From Capillidium heterosporum (lineage: Eukaryota; Entomophthoromycota; Entomophthoromycetes; Entomophthorales; Capillidiaceae): a stretch of DNA of 64,000 nt. Location of the stretch: contig WBMQ01000004.1 in assembly GCA_016630905.1 (NCBI GenBank), positions 620,001 through 684,000 on the forward strand, read 5' to 3'. Below the pieces are notes generated by a model. The model saw only the letters and a list, made by a program, of their open reading frames with translations. It was not told where the DNA came from and searched no databases. The position numbers and the translations under genes are program-made. This document shows, piece by piece, positions 35,576 through 47,937 of the stretch (its first letter is position 1; every line of letters begins with the position of its first letter).

Positions 35576-37084
35576 CTATCTTAGCAACTCTAAGTCGACA
35601 TCGGCTTCATCCACTTCCAACTTGACTTTCTCTTCGAATTGGTTGAATCGCAACTTGGCTACCAAACAGTAGACTAGAAAACCCAATGTACCCACCGTAA
35701 AGAAGACCCAGCCTTTGGTTGGGTTGAAAACATCGGAGTCCATATACCCTTGTAAAGCTTGTGCCACCAGATTTCCTATTAGTGGTGTCAAAATGATCCA
35801 AAAGGCTATAGCATGTGTTTTCAATTCTTCACCGCATTGAGTAGCTACTAATTGTAAACTGGAAGGTAGTAGTATACTCTCCCCCAAACTATACAACAAA
35901 TACTGAGGTACTTGGATCGCTGAACTTGGGCAGTCTGTACAGCTAATAGCTTCGGCCTTGCCATTTAAAGTTGGAGTGAAATTTCTACCAAGTATGGTGT
36001 AGTCAACTATTATGGATATCAAGGAAGCTACAACAACGATTCCATAGCCTATAGCTATACGGTACAACAGGTTTGTATCTCTGTTATAAGAGCGCAATTT
36101 GGGGTAAACGATGTAAGCTAACAACAAACTGAAGATTAATTGAAGTATTGTACTGGCAACGTTGTAGCCTTCAAAACCTAGAAAATCCGATTGAAGATAC
36201 CTGCTCTGCAAGTTCCAAGTTGTTTCCACCTGCGCTTCGAAACTAAAATACAAAGATAGCGGCACAACAATCGTTACGACCCTACCCAACTTCTTCAACT
36301 CCAAGATGAAATCAAAATCCTCTTCGGACTTGGAATAAAAGTCGATCCAGTGATTATTGGTTATATTGATAAACTTGAAATTCCGCAAGTAGTTGAACAA
36401 AGCTATCAGATAGAACTTTAGCATTTTGAACAACGAGAACTGATGAGGATGGGGTGCACTTCGATACTTCCTTCTGAAAACTACAAATGCGACTGCCGCT
36501 ATCAACGTAACTAAGGTTGCCAACAGGTAAATCGAAAAGTAACAGTAGCTGCCAAAACATTTGGTATGAATGAGTTCATAATAAAATAAGGATGGTAGTA
36601 AAGTGCCCAACGTACTACCAACAAAAATCAAAGCAAACAACTTATCATTCTTATCCAAATCGTTGACATCAACTTGATCTCCAATGATGGAAGGTATCAA
36701 CGGGTGCAAACTGCCTTTACCAACGAAGACCAAGGCTACTGGAAGTAAAAAGCTGAACAGTGGGAAACTACCAAACTTATCTAAAACTCCATTTATCGAA
36801 AATATGGTCATCAAAAGTTGTCCTACTAGGATAAAAGTGGTGAAGGTGATAGTCGTAACAAATTTTCCCAAGTAGTCATCAGTCAAAACACCTACTATAT
36901 GGAATATGGGGATCAGGTAGTTGAATAATATGAGATAGTAGCGGTTGTCGAGTTCCTTTACACTTAAACCCTCCTTCAAGTAATAGTGTAAGGGTTTCTT
37001 GAAGCTGTAGAAGGAAAAGTATATGAGAAAGTTGAAGAGCAGTAGTATTAAGCTGGAGGTTGGTAGTCGGTTGGTTCTTAACAT
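35576..37084 (-). CDS. POT/SLC15-family proton-coupled peptide transporter, divergent
   Basis: An intronless gene of 502 residues with about 12 hydrophobic helices. The POT family imports di- and tripeptides or nitrate with protons. Seen family signs are GVLTDDYLGKFVTTI, matching the GG.LAD...G+Y.TI signature of helices 2-3; GKGSLHPLIPSIIGDQ, matching the G.GG.KP....F.ADQ region; FEAQVETTWNLQSRYL in the second half, matching the W..Q..QGS region; and VPQYLLYSLGESIL, matching IPQY.L...GE. The usual E..ERF.YYG motif in helix 1 is replaced by NFLIYFSFYSFKKPLHYY, so proton coupling or substrate may differ. The C-terminus is acidic and cytosolic. The start is the only ATG near the N-terminal helix. 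Confidence 0.85.
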   Translation of the reverse strand: MLRTNRLPTSSLILLLFNFLIYFSFYSFKKPLHYYLKEGLSVKELDNRYYLILFNYLIPIFHIVGVLTDDYLGKFVTTITFTTFILVGQLLMTIFSINGVLDKFGSFPLFSFLLPVALVFVGKGSLHPLIPSIIGDQVDVNDLDKNDKLFALIFVGSTLGTLLPSLFYYELIHTKCFGSYCYFSIYLLATLVTLIAAVAFVVFRRKYRSAPHPHQFSLFKMLKFYLIALFNYLRNFKFINITNNHWIDFYSKSEEDFDFILELKKLGRVVTIVVPLSLYFSFEAQVETTWNLQSRYLQSDFLGFEGYNVASTILQLIFSLLLAYIVYPKLRSYNRDTNLLYRIAIGYGIVVVASLISIIVDYTILGRNFTPTLNGKAEAISCTDCPSSAIQVPQYLLYSLGESILLPSSLQLVATQCGEELKTHAIAFWIILTPLIGNLVAQALQGYMDSDVFNPTKGWVFFTVGTLGFLVYCLVAKLRFNQFEEKVKLEVDEADVDLELLR

Positions 37085-38908
37085 TCTATTTTGGCTTTGT
37101 TGTTGAACTTTTACTTTAGTTCATTCAACTTTGTCCTTAAATACACATATTTTTGTAAAAGCATTCTAGACATTCATGTTTCAGATATAAATATCTTTAT
37201 CTAAATCCAGTTTCCCTTTTAAACGGTAAGGATGGGAACTCAAAAGCTAGAACCTACCTCGGCGGAAAATTTTTATATGAGATGAATGATTAGGTCGAAG
37301 CAACTTTTTTACAAAAAATATTAACCTTTTTTAGGTAGGTGGGTGTCCAACTTTAACTAATTTGACCACGATATTCGCTTTATTTGATAAATTATACCGC
37401 ACCTTGGCAGATGGAAATGTCGTCCAGATAGCAACTTTTGTATCAGGATAGGAAGCAATAAAGTCACTAAAAATTGATAGTTACAGAGACCTGACAATGA
37501 AACTATCAACAGTTAGATGGAGGTTGCTAACCAATCGTACCATAAATAAAGATTACATCCGACAGGATCTGGCCTGAGTACTCTTGTTGAGATTCGAGAC
37601 CTCACCAGCAGCTTTAGATCCTCTGCAAAAATTGACCGAAACAACTAGAAGGATTATTAAGTCCTTATCAAGACTTAAATGAGCACTATCGGAAGTCGGG
37701 TTACCAGCTACAACAATGTAGTATAGGCTTTGCAGCAGGATTAGAAAAATTCTACCATAACATATATTAGAGTCGTTACTGATTCCACTAAATTGGATTG
37801 ATTATATACGATTCATATTAAAGAACAGTTACATATAGCATCCAATATGATTGTTGGGATAAAAGGTAAAGTTCAAAGTATAAGTAGTTTTCTTGGAAGA
37901 CTAATCGTGTCTTCTTACAGGACGGATTTTTGAGAAGGCTCATTTACAGATATGTTTTATATCAAAATTTAACAGTATATAAAATGTCTTTTAAAAGTAT
38001 AAACGAAAAAGCTATTTATTATAAGCTTGGGCAACTACTTTAATATATGTAACATATCTGTCTCGTGGAGTACTAATACTCTTATTAGAACTATAATATT
38101 TTATTGTCAATTTACAGTATATAAGAAACAAGCATTCATCAAAACTGAAATATCCAAAGCATTTAGGAAAGTAGTACTAGGATAGATGATATATGTGGTG
38201 GCAACAGGGCCAAATTAAAAGCATCGGCTTTGAATTGAGCTAAAAAACTTTTGATATAAAAGACTCAAGCAAGCTAGTCATATATCTAAGTATACATACC
38301 TCAACTGTTTACAGGAATAAAGTCATTTACCTTTTACTGGGGTATTTGGATATAGAAGTTTAAACTTAGAAGATGACAAAAGTTGGATAGAGCTGTGTTA
38401 ATAATACTGAATAGAATGCATACTAGATAAACCTAAATGAAATGAGTTGAAATGCCTTTAGATATAATTAAGCGCTGATAAAATATTTAGGTAAAGTATA
38501 AATTCCTCTCTTATTGAAGAAGTTAAAAATCAATTTAAATAAAGTAGTTGTAACTAAATAAATGTTTTCCAAAAATTACCTGTGTATTTACCTATAGTAT
38601 GGATTTAATTTGAGGTTCCGTTTCAGTATTCATCGTATCCTATAAATCAAATAGCTTTTCATTTTCTTCCAAATCTCTACCAGGGTTTATCTAGCTGATA
38701 GTTAGTAGAGTTTTGAAAATTTTTATTTGCCCAGCTTACCTTGATCTGGGTATAAGAGGTAATAAAGTTCAAATTGAGCAGACAAAATAAATACACATAA
38801 AGAAAAGCAGCTATATTATATTACAGTTTAATAGTTGAAGCGATATTAAGCAGTTTGGGTCAGGTCAAGTGAGTTCCGTCAAGTTAAGTTAGGTCGGTCC
38901 GATCCGTA
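37085..38908. other. Spacer, no gene seen
   Basis: AT-rich, about 1.8 kb, with no open frame of note and no repeat recognised. Confidence 0.5.
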
Positions 38909-39082
38909 CTAATACTTCAATATGATGTAGACGGCGTGGATGATACCGGGGATGTAACCAAGGAGGGTAAGACCAACGTTGATAAGGAGGTCACAACCAC
39001 AACCACGTTCCAAGAGGACACCCAGAGGGGGTAAGAGAATAGCAAAAGCGAACTTAAAGATGTCGGTGAAGGTGAGAGCCAT
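38909..39082 (-). CDS. PMP3: Plasma membrane proteolipid 3 (Pmp3/UPF0057)
   Basis: A 57-residue, single-exon gene. Pmp3 proteins are small two-helix membrane proteins of the plasma membrane that affect membrane potential and salt tolerance. The protein begins MALTFTDIFKFAFAILLPPL; then comes the family signature GVLLERGCGCDLLINVGLT, and LLGYIPGIIHAVYIILKY at the end. All hallmark residues (PP, the double GC, NVLLT-like helix, GYIPG.IHA.YII) are present. Codons are strongly biased to C-ending forms, which suggests high expression. A TATA lies 40-50 nt upstream. Confidence 0.96.
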   Translation of the reverse strand: MALTFTDIFKFAFAILLPPLGVLLERGCGCDLLINVGLTLLGYIPGIIHAVYIILKY

Positions 39083-40702
39083 TTTTGTTTATAAGTTTTA
39101 AAAGGTTCGATTTTATCGGTATTTATACTTTTCGACTTGCTTCGAGTTGGGATGCAGGTTTGCTATTCGTCATTGTTACAATGTCATAGTTCAATAGAAA
39201 GCATAAACCGCGTTAAAATAAAGGGCCAACACCTACCTAATCTTTACAAAGACAAATTAATCACGTAACTATGACATAGCCAATTTACCAACATTTACTC
39301 CACTTCAACATATTATTTTATGAATAGGCCACGAACTTTCCCACATTGTTTTGTACATCTCAATCATCCTAATTGTTTTGAATGGAGAAGCAAATTTAGT
39401 TGGGTGGTGGTAGCCAACGATCCAAACTCGAGGCAGACTTGGTCAATCTAACTCGTTGTTCTTGGCTAACTGGATAAATTAAACCTGATAGTAGCTTATT
39501 GGGTGGTATGGCGGATAATTTAGTTTGAATATAAACCTTCAATTATGTAATTGTCCGCAATAAGTGATCTATTCCCAACTAGGATTAGGCGCCTTGGCCA
39601 AATCTGGCCGACTTTATCAGTTTGGTGCTTAGTTTTTCGCCGATACATAAAATATAACAATTCTATTTCAACCATTAGAAGCTTTGTTTTGAATTATTTT
39701 AAAAAATGGTTCTGTTTTACACATCATTGAGAAATCTAAGTTTGTGGATTTCTTGTAAACATTTCAATAAGCTGTTTGAATTACACTGCAATTGAAGGGG
39801 AAACCAATTTACAATATTTCAAAGATATTTGGATCTACCTGATGAAAATTGGAAGGTGCAAAAGGTTAATAGGTTTGGATATTGAAATTTTAAATCCATT
39901 ATACGGCTTGTATGGATAGCTAAGGTTACTCTTCCATAGTTATATATATGGAGGCTTAGTATATTGCACTGAGTCTGTAAATTCCAATAGGAGGCTTCCA
40001 ATTTCTTTAAAATATGGGTTGTTTGCGCATATACTTCCAAAAAATAATTAAATAGTCGCTTTCAGATCGATTGTATTCCATCTTATTTACGTGATTGAGA
40101 AAATGTATGTCTGGAATTCATACAAAATATATGTTAGGTATCAAAGATAGCCCATAGCTGTAAGGCAATGAACTATTAGATAAATCCGGATCAAGAGTTT
40201 GATTGCTGTCACTTTGATAATAAAAAATTCATAGCAATTGACATCAAACTTATAAAAGATTTGCAGAGGTAGCTTTTGCCTTCCAGGATTCCTATCAATT
40301 TATAAGAATGTTTTACACACTGGTTCTAATGATATTATAAAAGAACTATATGAAATGAAGTCAATTATACTTCGTAGATAATAGGTTGAAAATTGGTAGA
40401 GTTGGTTGTGTATTTCTGTGTATTCTAGTAGTTTGAACTTTAAAAATATATATCAGTGTATCATTGAACTTTCCAAAGCTCGATCGATATCTATAAAGTT
40501 TATAAACTTTAAGTACATGTGTACTAAATTAAAATATAAACTAAATCAATCTTATAAACAATACTCCATTAGAAACATTATTAAAATAATATGCCAAACT
40601 TAAGCTCTGCCAAATTATATTATTGATTTACAAAATTAGTTGCTTCATATGTACAAGCAAAGGTGGCAGCACGGTTAGTAGGAGTCAAAGTCAGATATTA
40701 GC
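39083..40702. other. Spacer, no gene seen
   Basis: AT-rich. Small open frames at 39819-40040 and 40406-40603 have no recognisable features. Confidence 0.5.
39119..39132 (-). promoter_or_regulatory. TATA box of PMP3
   Basis: AAGTATAAATAC on the minus strand, about 40-50 nt before the ATG at 39082. Confidence 0.5.
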
Positions 40703-42391
40703 TCAGTTGGGGAAGATATCATAATAGAGGGCTACCGCCGCCTGAGCCGTACCAATAACGACTACAAAACTGCCGACTGCTATGAGGATGATTGCCATCA
40801 TCTTATCCAACTGGTTAACGTTACGCCATCCAAACAATTTGACATAGAAAACTGGGGGGAGAAGCTATGGGGATAGTTAATTATAAAAATCAAAACTGAA
40901 GCTTACAAAGACGAGTATACTGTTACTCAAAGCACCAAGGAGGGCCATAACATGGTCAAAGTAGGGGACGAAGATAGCAAGGGCGAATGTAAGAAGGCTG
41001 AGACAAATTCGGAAGGCGTATCTATAAGCCATCTGTTGTCCGGCGCTGAGATCAGGAGACATAAAACCAAGGGCAAATTCAGCCTATTGAGCGGATAATC
41101 AGTATGTGCTAGTCTTTGTAGCGCTAAAAAACTTACGTCTAGAGCTAAAGCGGTCAAGTTGATGGGTATGGTAACCAGGACGTGCAGTGTCAACATGGCC
41201 ATAGCGATGAGTACAGCATCCCCTTTGTGCAAGTTGTTCAAGATGGGAGATACCGTATCTTGAGCGTAGGCTAGGTACCCAATGCCAGCGATAGCAGCGT
41301 AGATAACTGTGATGAAAGCCAGCGCGTACTTGAGCACTGAGTTGAAGCTCTTACTATCTTGCATTGCCTTCTCGACATGGGGAAAGACTGAATTACCACC
41401 AAAACTGAATGATATGGAGGCCAAGGATAGTGGCAGATAGGTCCAGTTGACCCACTTGTGCTCAAGTTCATGTGCTTTGCTGGTTTCGGAACCGGCTCGA
41501 CTATAGTCTTGGAACGAGACAATTATTATGACAAGAACCATGGCGACTGTTGTAGCGACACCAAAAAGACTTTGAAATAGCTGAATTTAGAATGTAGGGA
41601 TATGTTAAAAGCTACCTTAGGTAAGTTGCCTCCTTCAAGCTCTTAATGGTGATAAAAGGGATACAGCTTACTAAAAAGCATACAACCACCCTAATATTGT
41701 TAGTGATATCACAACAAAAGTGATTTACCATTCCCGCTGCTTCCAACCAGTCCACTGATCAATTATAGCCAAGTTGTTGGTAGCCAATATCATATACAGT
41801 CCTGAAGCACCAATAATCAATGTGAAGTAGGAAAATTCGGTCAGTCGTCGTCCATTTTTACCCAGAGCTACCGAACTTATTTCAATGATACCGTTCAGCC
41901 GGTTTAAGCTTTTTAGATGTTAGAAATTGGTATAAAATAGAAGGATTTACCCGTCAAAGTAGAGGCAGTTGACGATAAATTTGCCAGAAAAGTACGCCAA
42001 GATTCCTGATATGACAATCCATAAAATGCCCAAGGCACCTCCCAACTTCAAGGCGTAAGGTAGCTGTAAGATACCAGTGCCGGCCATAACGCAAACTATG
42101 TGGAAGAATGCCGATAGTGCGCTGCTCTTGTTGTAGACAATAAGGGGGTCGGGAGAGTTAGGCCCGTTGACTTTAAAAAGTAAAATTAGAATGAAAAGTT
42201 GCAATGGTATAAAGTGTACTTGAGTTGTAGTTGGGTTCCCAATTTCTAGTATGGTCAATGTGTAGCTTGGGTCGAAGTTGAGTCGTCAAAGTCAACTCAT
42301 CTTCAGGTGTTATTAAGCAGCTAGTTAAACTGGTCATTCTTGGGCTTGGTCTTGGTCTTCGTATCAACAGTTTGCGCTTCGTTTCTACCAT
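40703..42391 (-). CDS. AVT/SLC36-type amino-acid transporter
   Basis: Member of the amino acid/auxin permease family, like the fungal vacuolar AVT transporters and animal SLC36/SLC32, which move neutral amino acids with protons. Exons are split by introns of about 40-55 nt. The first carries a basic cytosolic tail; the second has MAGTGILQLPYALKLGGALG, the helix 1 signature. Later exons give IIGASGLYMILATNNLAII, SFGGNSVFPHVEKAMQD, YALAFITVIYAAIAGIGYLAY and PINLTALALDVSF, then helices up to YYDIFPN and the stop at 40703-40705. About 11 helices and about 430 residues. The TATA at 42411-42420 is only 20 nt before the first ATG (42391), so the ATG at 42337 (MTSLTSC) may be the true start. Confidence 0.88.
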
Positions 42392-43536
42392 TGTAACGTT
42401 CTCTAGCTGGGTTTATATACACTTCTCCTTTCCTTTGTTATAAGTTAAAGCGCTGGTTCTAAGTTCTATTCTAAGTTGAGTTATGGAAATTTGGGGCTCT
42501 TGATACATTTAACTTTGTGTTTTAAATGGCTTTAAGGATCGAGTCCAATTAAATTTGACGTTACTATTTTTGAATGAGGGCTTATTTGGCAAAATCATCA
42601 GACAGCCGCTGTAGCTCCTAGAACTGTACTTTCAACGGCGGGTGATCTTTCTGAACTCAGTTTGAGAGCAGCTTTTGGATGTTGTAAACTTAGGAGTTGC
42701 CAAATTAATGGGTATTGTAATCATCTATTTTCCCTTAGGGGCTGGGGGCTAGGATCAAGTTAGGCATCATTTCATTTTAATTGAGTGCCATTCAACGGCA
42801 CTAAGACGGGTTTTAAAAGATGTATTTTAAAGAGGGTGATATGATCACGTACTCGGTCACGTTGGTAGTAAGCAACCATACTCCTTCTCTTTCTCTAGAA
42901 CTGGGTACAGTCATAATGATGCGTTACCATGGCATGACTTTCATGCAAAGTATATGAAAAGTTTTATGAAGTTTACTTTACAAAGTTGCCATTTATCAAA
43001 AGCTGAGTTTGTGGGCTGTTGATCACCAGGTTCTGGGGAGTAGATCTATTCTATAGATAAATGCACTTTGATTCACAAGTATTGCATCACTTCTGTACTA
43101 TACAGTGAAAATTCGTTATGAACCATATTTTAGTACAAAAATTTATCAAAGTTTCGTTCCATCTATCATATAACTGGCTGCCATTTCCAAATTATATCTT
43201 ATAAACTACACCTTTATAACGAGCCTTCACTGATACTCCAATTCTTTGTCTTGTTGTTTATGTGTCTTTATACACCTATAATTCGTAGCTATCATCTATG
43301 TGTATTCATCTAGCCTGGAAAAGATATATGCAAAATTATACTAGAAAACGCACTACTATCATTATAAAAATATCGTCATGTAGACTATATTAAGCAGGAG
43401 TAATTTTGACTTCCGAACCCATTACATCTAATATTAAAATAAAGCCTTTGATATGATATATAAATACATGACGCAGTACCAACTAAACTTTAGTTTATTA
43501 GCTATCCTTAGCTATACACCTGTAAATTTTTCAATT
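42392..43536. other. Spacer, no gene seen
   Basis: AT-rich; lies between the start of the AVT-type gene and the end of the AMSH gene. Nothing recognised. Confidence 0.5.
42411..42420 (-). promoter_or_regulatory. TATA box of the AVT-type transporter gene
   Basis: GTATATAAAC on the minus strand, 20 nt upstream of the first ATG. That leaves little or no room for a 5' UTR from that ATG. Confidence 0.45.
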
Positions 43537-45072
43537 TCAACGCAGATCCAAAACTTCAAACGACAATCCTTGCACACTCTGCACGTGGCCATCGTCTTTA
43601 GCATCAGCGCTTGTGTAGATAGTGACTTTGGGATGAGGGTGGAAGGCATTGGGCTCAGTGCAATTTAAAATAGTATCCAAGCCGGGTGGATCGGTTAGCC
43701 GGAAAGTACCTAAGTTCGGTGTATGCTTGGGAGCACAAACGATGGCGATAGCTTCGGGAAGCATGAGCTGGTAGGAAAGATGAGTATGCAGGTCGACACT
43801 TGAGAGAAAGCAAGTCTGTGAGGGATGAGTGTGGATCCACCCTATGGTGAGCAATGATCGCTCATCCTGAGCTTGAAAGAGGTCTTCCTCGTGGGTTGTA
43901 GAACAGGTGTCACTAGTGGCGATCTGCTTGGGGATTATTAAAGTTGTCACCGTGAATGCCCCTTTTTTGAGTTTACCACATAGGATGGCACAGGTCTCCA
44001 AATTAGCGAGGGTGTTCTTTTTGGCAGCAATTAGGAACTCATCAACTATACCGGAGGGTAGGTACACGGTACGCAGTGGTTCACCACGCTCCGTTCTAGC
44101 TAATAGAGTGAGCTACATATTTTTTGAAATACTTACCAGAGTTAAGGGTTACTACGTCTTCCAAAAAATCGGCTTCGTAACTGAAGTCGACGTCGGGTTT
44201 AGGTGGTATGGGGGGAGGTTGTGATGGATCTTTCAGTTTCCAATGAGATATTGATGTGAGGGGAGGTAGGTTCGTTGATAGGGGTGAAATCGGGATGACG
44301 GGGGTTGGTCTCCTGTAAAGTTCGTCATTCCTAAGCTCATTCTTATAGTAGTTTTCTTTAGAGATGGTTGGGTAGGTTGTAAGGTTGTTCTTTTGGACTG
44401 GGTACGGGTTTATTACCGCAGTGTTGGATTTAAGCATCGATTTGAAGTTAGGCAAAGCGGCAGCGACGCTCCAGTTGGGATCGAAAGGGGGCAACTTATC
44501 CGAATCATCTTTAGGAACGTCATTTTCATCTGCTTTATCGGATATGGAGGCCTTCTGCTTATTCAGCTCCTCTTTCTTTTTAATCTTTTCGGCCAAAAGC
44601 GTTTCCTTCTTCCAAGTGTTAATTCGCATGACGTAGTCGTTGTACTGCTTTTCAATGATGGGTTTCAACGTCTCCAGCTCTGTTAATGCCTTCATACAGT
44701 TTTGCTTCCCTAGCTCGATGAAACTCTTGTTCTCCTTAGCCCTATAGTCGGGATGCTTGGGAAACTCCATCACAACTAAACTTATTGCAGAAATATAAAT
44801 AAAAGCAAATAAGATAAAGATTACTTTGAAAGTTTCATGTAGAGGATGTAAGCTTTTTCCAAGTCATTCTCCTCTTGATAAACCTTGGCCTGATTGAAAT
44901 TCAACATTTATAAAAATTCAAAAGCTACCTGTTGTAGGAGATTCATAGTCGATCGGATGTACAATTTTATTGGAAAGTCATGGGTCATACGTACTTTAGA
45001 GAGGTCGTTCAGATCATTGATAGAAAGATGCTGTGGTGGTGGACCATGTTGTCGTTTTCCAACTGTACTCAT
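43537..45072 (-). CDS. AMSH/STAMBP-type JAMM deubiquitinase
   Basis: AMSH enzymes are zinc metalloproteases that cut Lys63-linked ubiquitin chains on endosomes with the ESCRT machinery. The start at 45070-45072 opens MSTVGKRQHGPPPQHLS. Exon 2 (44828-44890) and the N-terminal part of exon 3 give a MIT/USP8-dimer-like helical domain, including KAYILYMKLSK and FPKHPDYRAKE. A coiled, Lys/Glu-rich stretch follows, then a Pro-rich linker (PSQPPPIPPKP) that could bind an SH3 domain. The MPN+ domain has the catalytic glutamate in LETCAILCG and the zinc motif HTHPSQTCFLSSVD (HxHx7Sx2D), then the AMSH-specific continuation LHTHLSYQLMLPEAIAIVCAPK and FRLTDPPG. All catalytic residues are present. The C-terminus is QGLSFEVLDLR. 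Confidence 0.94.
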
Positions 45073-45720
45073 TTATTAATTACCTCCAATGCAGCTGTGC
45101 AACAAATTCGCTATTTCTTGTAAAGTATAAAATGTAAAGCTACAGTAAAAATAATAAATTAAAAATAGCAACTATAATTTAGAATACCTTTAGGCCAACC
45201 AAGTATTGATCTAAATATTCGATGACAGTCCTAAGCTCCTAGTTTTCTAAGTCTGAAGTGTGTAATCCTTCATTACAGTTTATCAGTCAAATGCTGACAA
45301 AATAGACTTGGAATTAGAACTAGGAATACTATCCAATGGTACTACTTAATAACTGAATTTATTGGCCATAAAGCTCACTTTGTAGAAAGGTTTGATGGTG
45401 TAGCTTCCAAACACTGAAGAATTCCGAATGTTTGGATCAAGGAATAATGGCATTTATTTATGAGCTTTATTAGTACATTTTAAAAGATTTACAAAGTACA
45501 CATTTATAACTACATTTTCATAAATGAGCGGTATATTCTAGACAATACTTAAATGGAGAGAAATGCTCAAACTTGAAGTCTCATCCTACACCTCATTTCC
45601 TAGAAATAGTTTTAGTGGTATAATAAATTCATTGTTTAACGAATAGAATCTATATATTTAAGAAAATCATTTAAATTGTTGGTCTTCAAATACCCCTTTC
45701 CAAATTGGATAAATGTATCC
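45073..45720. other. Spacer between AMSH and the piggyBac element
   Basis: AT-rich, no gene seen. Confidence 0.5.
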
Positions 45721-45738
45721 TTAACCCATGGATAGCGA
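45721..45738 (+). repeat. Left TTAA and terminal inverted repeat of piggyBac
   Basis: TTAA followed by CCCATGGATAGCGA. It pairs with the right end at 47924-47941. Confidence 0.85.
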
Positions 45739-47937
45739 CGTGTATGTATATGCATGCACGAAATATAATCAGTATTTTTAAAAAATTTAATATATGTAAC
45801 AGAAAAAATTGCAGAAGTAATATATTCACCTTAGTGTAAAGCACCTATATCTCATAGTATTCATCATTTAGTGCCCTATATGAAAAGTTATATCAAAAAT
45901 TATAAAAAATGTATATTTATTGACATTGTAGATAGTATGGCTGAAAGCACTCAAGGCAAAAGGGTTTATCACATCGGCTGCATCAATATTTTACTGTTTT
46001 GCAAAATCTGTGCCTTTAGCAATAGAAAGTCTTGAATAGCAAGATATGCTCTTTTTTACCAATCTGCTTTTTCCTGGGACCTGTAGAATATGCCTAGGAC
46101 TATTCCGATCAACTGGTTGTAAACCCAAGATAGACTTTATAATTGATTTTCTGAAGTCAATGATCTTCATCTTAGACCCAGTGCATTCCTTATATAATCT
46201 AAAAACGTTTACTACTGCCATTTGACATACAGTATGAAAGAAAATCCAAATATACCACTTGGCTGTTCTGCGAATATATGGACTGTAGGTAGCCAATTGA
46301 TCAGATACGTCTACATAGGTCTTTTCAGAATTGTAGTCATCAACTACTTTAGGCTTTCTACCAACTTTGGTAGCACCGTGGATAGTTGAAATCATATAGA
46401 TATCCTTTTATCCTTCCATTTTAGGACCATGATGCCATTTTGATTTTGCTCTGCAGCTATATCCCCTTTAGTCAAAGTTGCTTGAATTACACTACGTGGT
46501 AAACCAGACCTATTAGATTGAATAGTGCCTATTAAGTTAGTGTTTTTATGTAATAACCTTTTAGCAAGTATCAAGCTGGAATACCAGTTATCGGCATAAA
46601 CTTTCCGACCTGCTCCGGTTAGATTATCCATCAATCTCATAACTACTTCTTCACCAGCAAGTAACTTCTTTGGTCGATATTCCTTTCCGCAATAAATATA
46701 TAGATCATAAGTGTAGCCACCCTTACAGCAAAATTTTAAAATTTTAATGCCATAGCGACTCCGTTTAGAAGAATTGAACTGACGGAAGATACAACCACGG
46801 AATTTCATCAAGCTTTCATCAATACAAGCAGTTTCTCCAGGACATTAAAGAAGTTTACATTGTTCTACAAAAATATCCATAAAATGCTCGACTTTCCCTA
46901 TAAAATAAAGGTAAATATATACATACCATTGTATCTACCTAATCTTTGCCAACTTTCAATTTGGCTATTGTTACAAAGATGCAATGCCTTCATCAATTCT
47001 TCAAATCTCTTACGGGCCATAATATTTCTACAAATAGAATACCTTCCAAAAACTATTTCAGAAGACCAATAGTCGCGAAGGGTAGGTAGCTTGATAAAGC
47101 CCATTTGTAGTGTAATACCCAAAAACACAAGGATCTCATCAGCATCGGTGTCAGTATAGACGGGATTAGTCTCATGTCTATATCGATTAGTTTCAGTCAC
47201 TATATGGCTGAGAAGCTTATCAACTATTAATAATCGGTAGTAGTCATGGAGTCTTACAATTTTCCATCAATCCAATGCTAATTCCAGCCTCAGGATCATG
47301 AAATGGCTCTAACAGGTTTAATAATATCTGAAGACCATTCATCAATTTCAATCTCTGGTACATTTGAGTCACTATCAGGGCTGAATTCCAAAGTATACAC
47401 AGTATGCTCTTGATTGTTCTCTCCATTAGTGCCATTGTCAGAGCTGTAACTTGCACTATAAACAATTGGTTCAAAGGTAGCGTCGTTGCTACTACCATCT
47501 TCATCCCCACTGCTAACTTTGTCTTCAAATATATCACTATATTGTAACGTAGTATTGTAAATTAGGATAGTGTTTTCACATTGAGTTGACATTTTGTAAA
47601 TAAAGTGAAGGATGTATATGAATATATTGGTTGAACTGACATCTATATGTTTCTCACTATAGTTTTTACGTAATAAAGTATTTCATTAATTTAAACTCAG
47701 TGTATAATAATAATAAAAGGTTAAGGCTTTTATTCTATATGATGGCAGTTATATATCCTTTTAGCCTTAGTCAAACATTAAATTCTTTGATAGAATTAAT
47801 TATATATAGAAATCAGCTACACAGATAAAAGTTCAAGTTCAATTTCTTTTGGACACTTCTGTGTTTCATGTATTCAAATGCATACACAGTTTTTTCAAAA
47901 TTTTGAAAATTTACTGCAGTGATTCGTTGTCTATGGG
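45725..47937 (-). mobile_element. piggyBac DNA transposon, decayed, with intact TTAA duplications
   Basis: The element is about 2.2 kb and is bounded by TTAA at 45721-45724 and at 47938-47941, the target duplication typical of piggyBac. Its ends are inverted repeats: CCCATGGATAGCGA on the left and CCCATAGACAACGA, read inward, on the right, identical at 11 of 14 bases. Inside lies one transposase gene on the minus strand (45917-47592). Ends, target site and gene all agree, so this is a complete but inactive insertion into the spacer after AMSH. Confidence 0.9.
45917..47592 (-). pseudogene. piggyBac transposase, broken
   Basis: Homology to piggyBac/PGBD transposases runs in several frames. An acidic N-terminal part (from MSTQCENTIL) is followed by TETNRYRHET, FLGITLQMGFIKLPTLRDYWS and CPGETACIDESLMKFRG. 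Then come KVYADNWYSS, IGTIQSNRSGLP, ISTIHGATK and VSDQLATYSPYIRRTAKWY. The three catalytic aspartates (in IDES, ADNWY and SDQL) survive. A cysteine-rich C-terminal finger (CSRCDKPFCLECF) lies in another frame at about 45917-45985. A GT-AG gap of only 29 nt (gtatg...tatag, near 46900) could be an intron. A frameshift near 46395 (KDKR before DIYMISTIHG) and stops elsewhere, about four breaks in all, make it inactive. Confidence 0.88.

Noticed and set aside
43907-44686. Plus-strand open frames within the AMSH gene
   Set aside because: They lie opposite the MPN+ domain and linker exons, which have clear homology on the minus strand.
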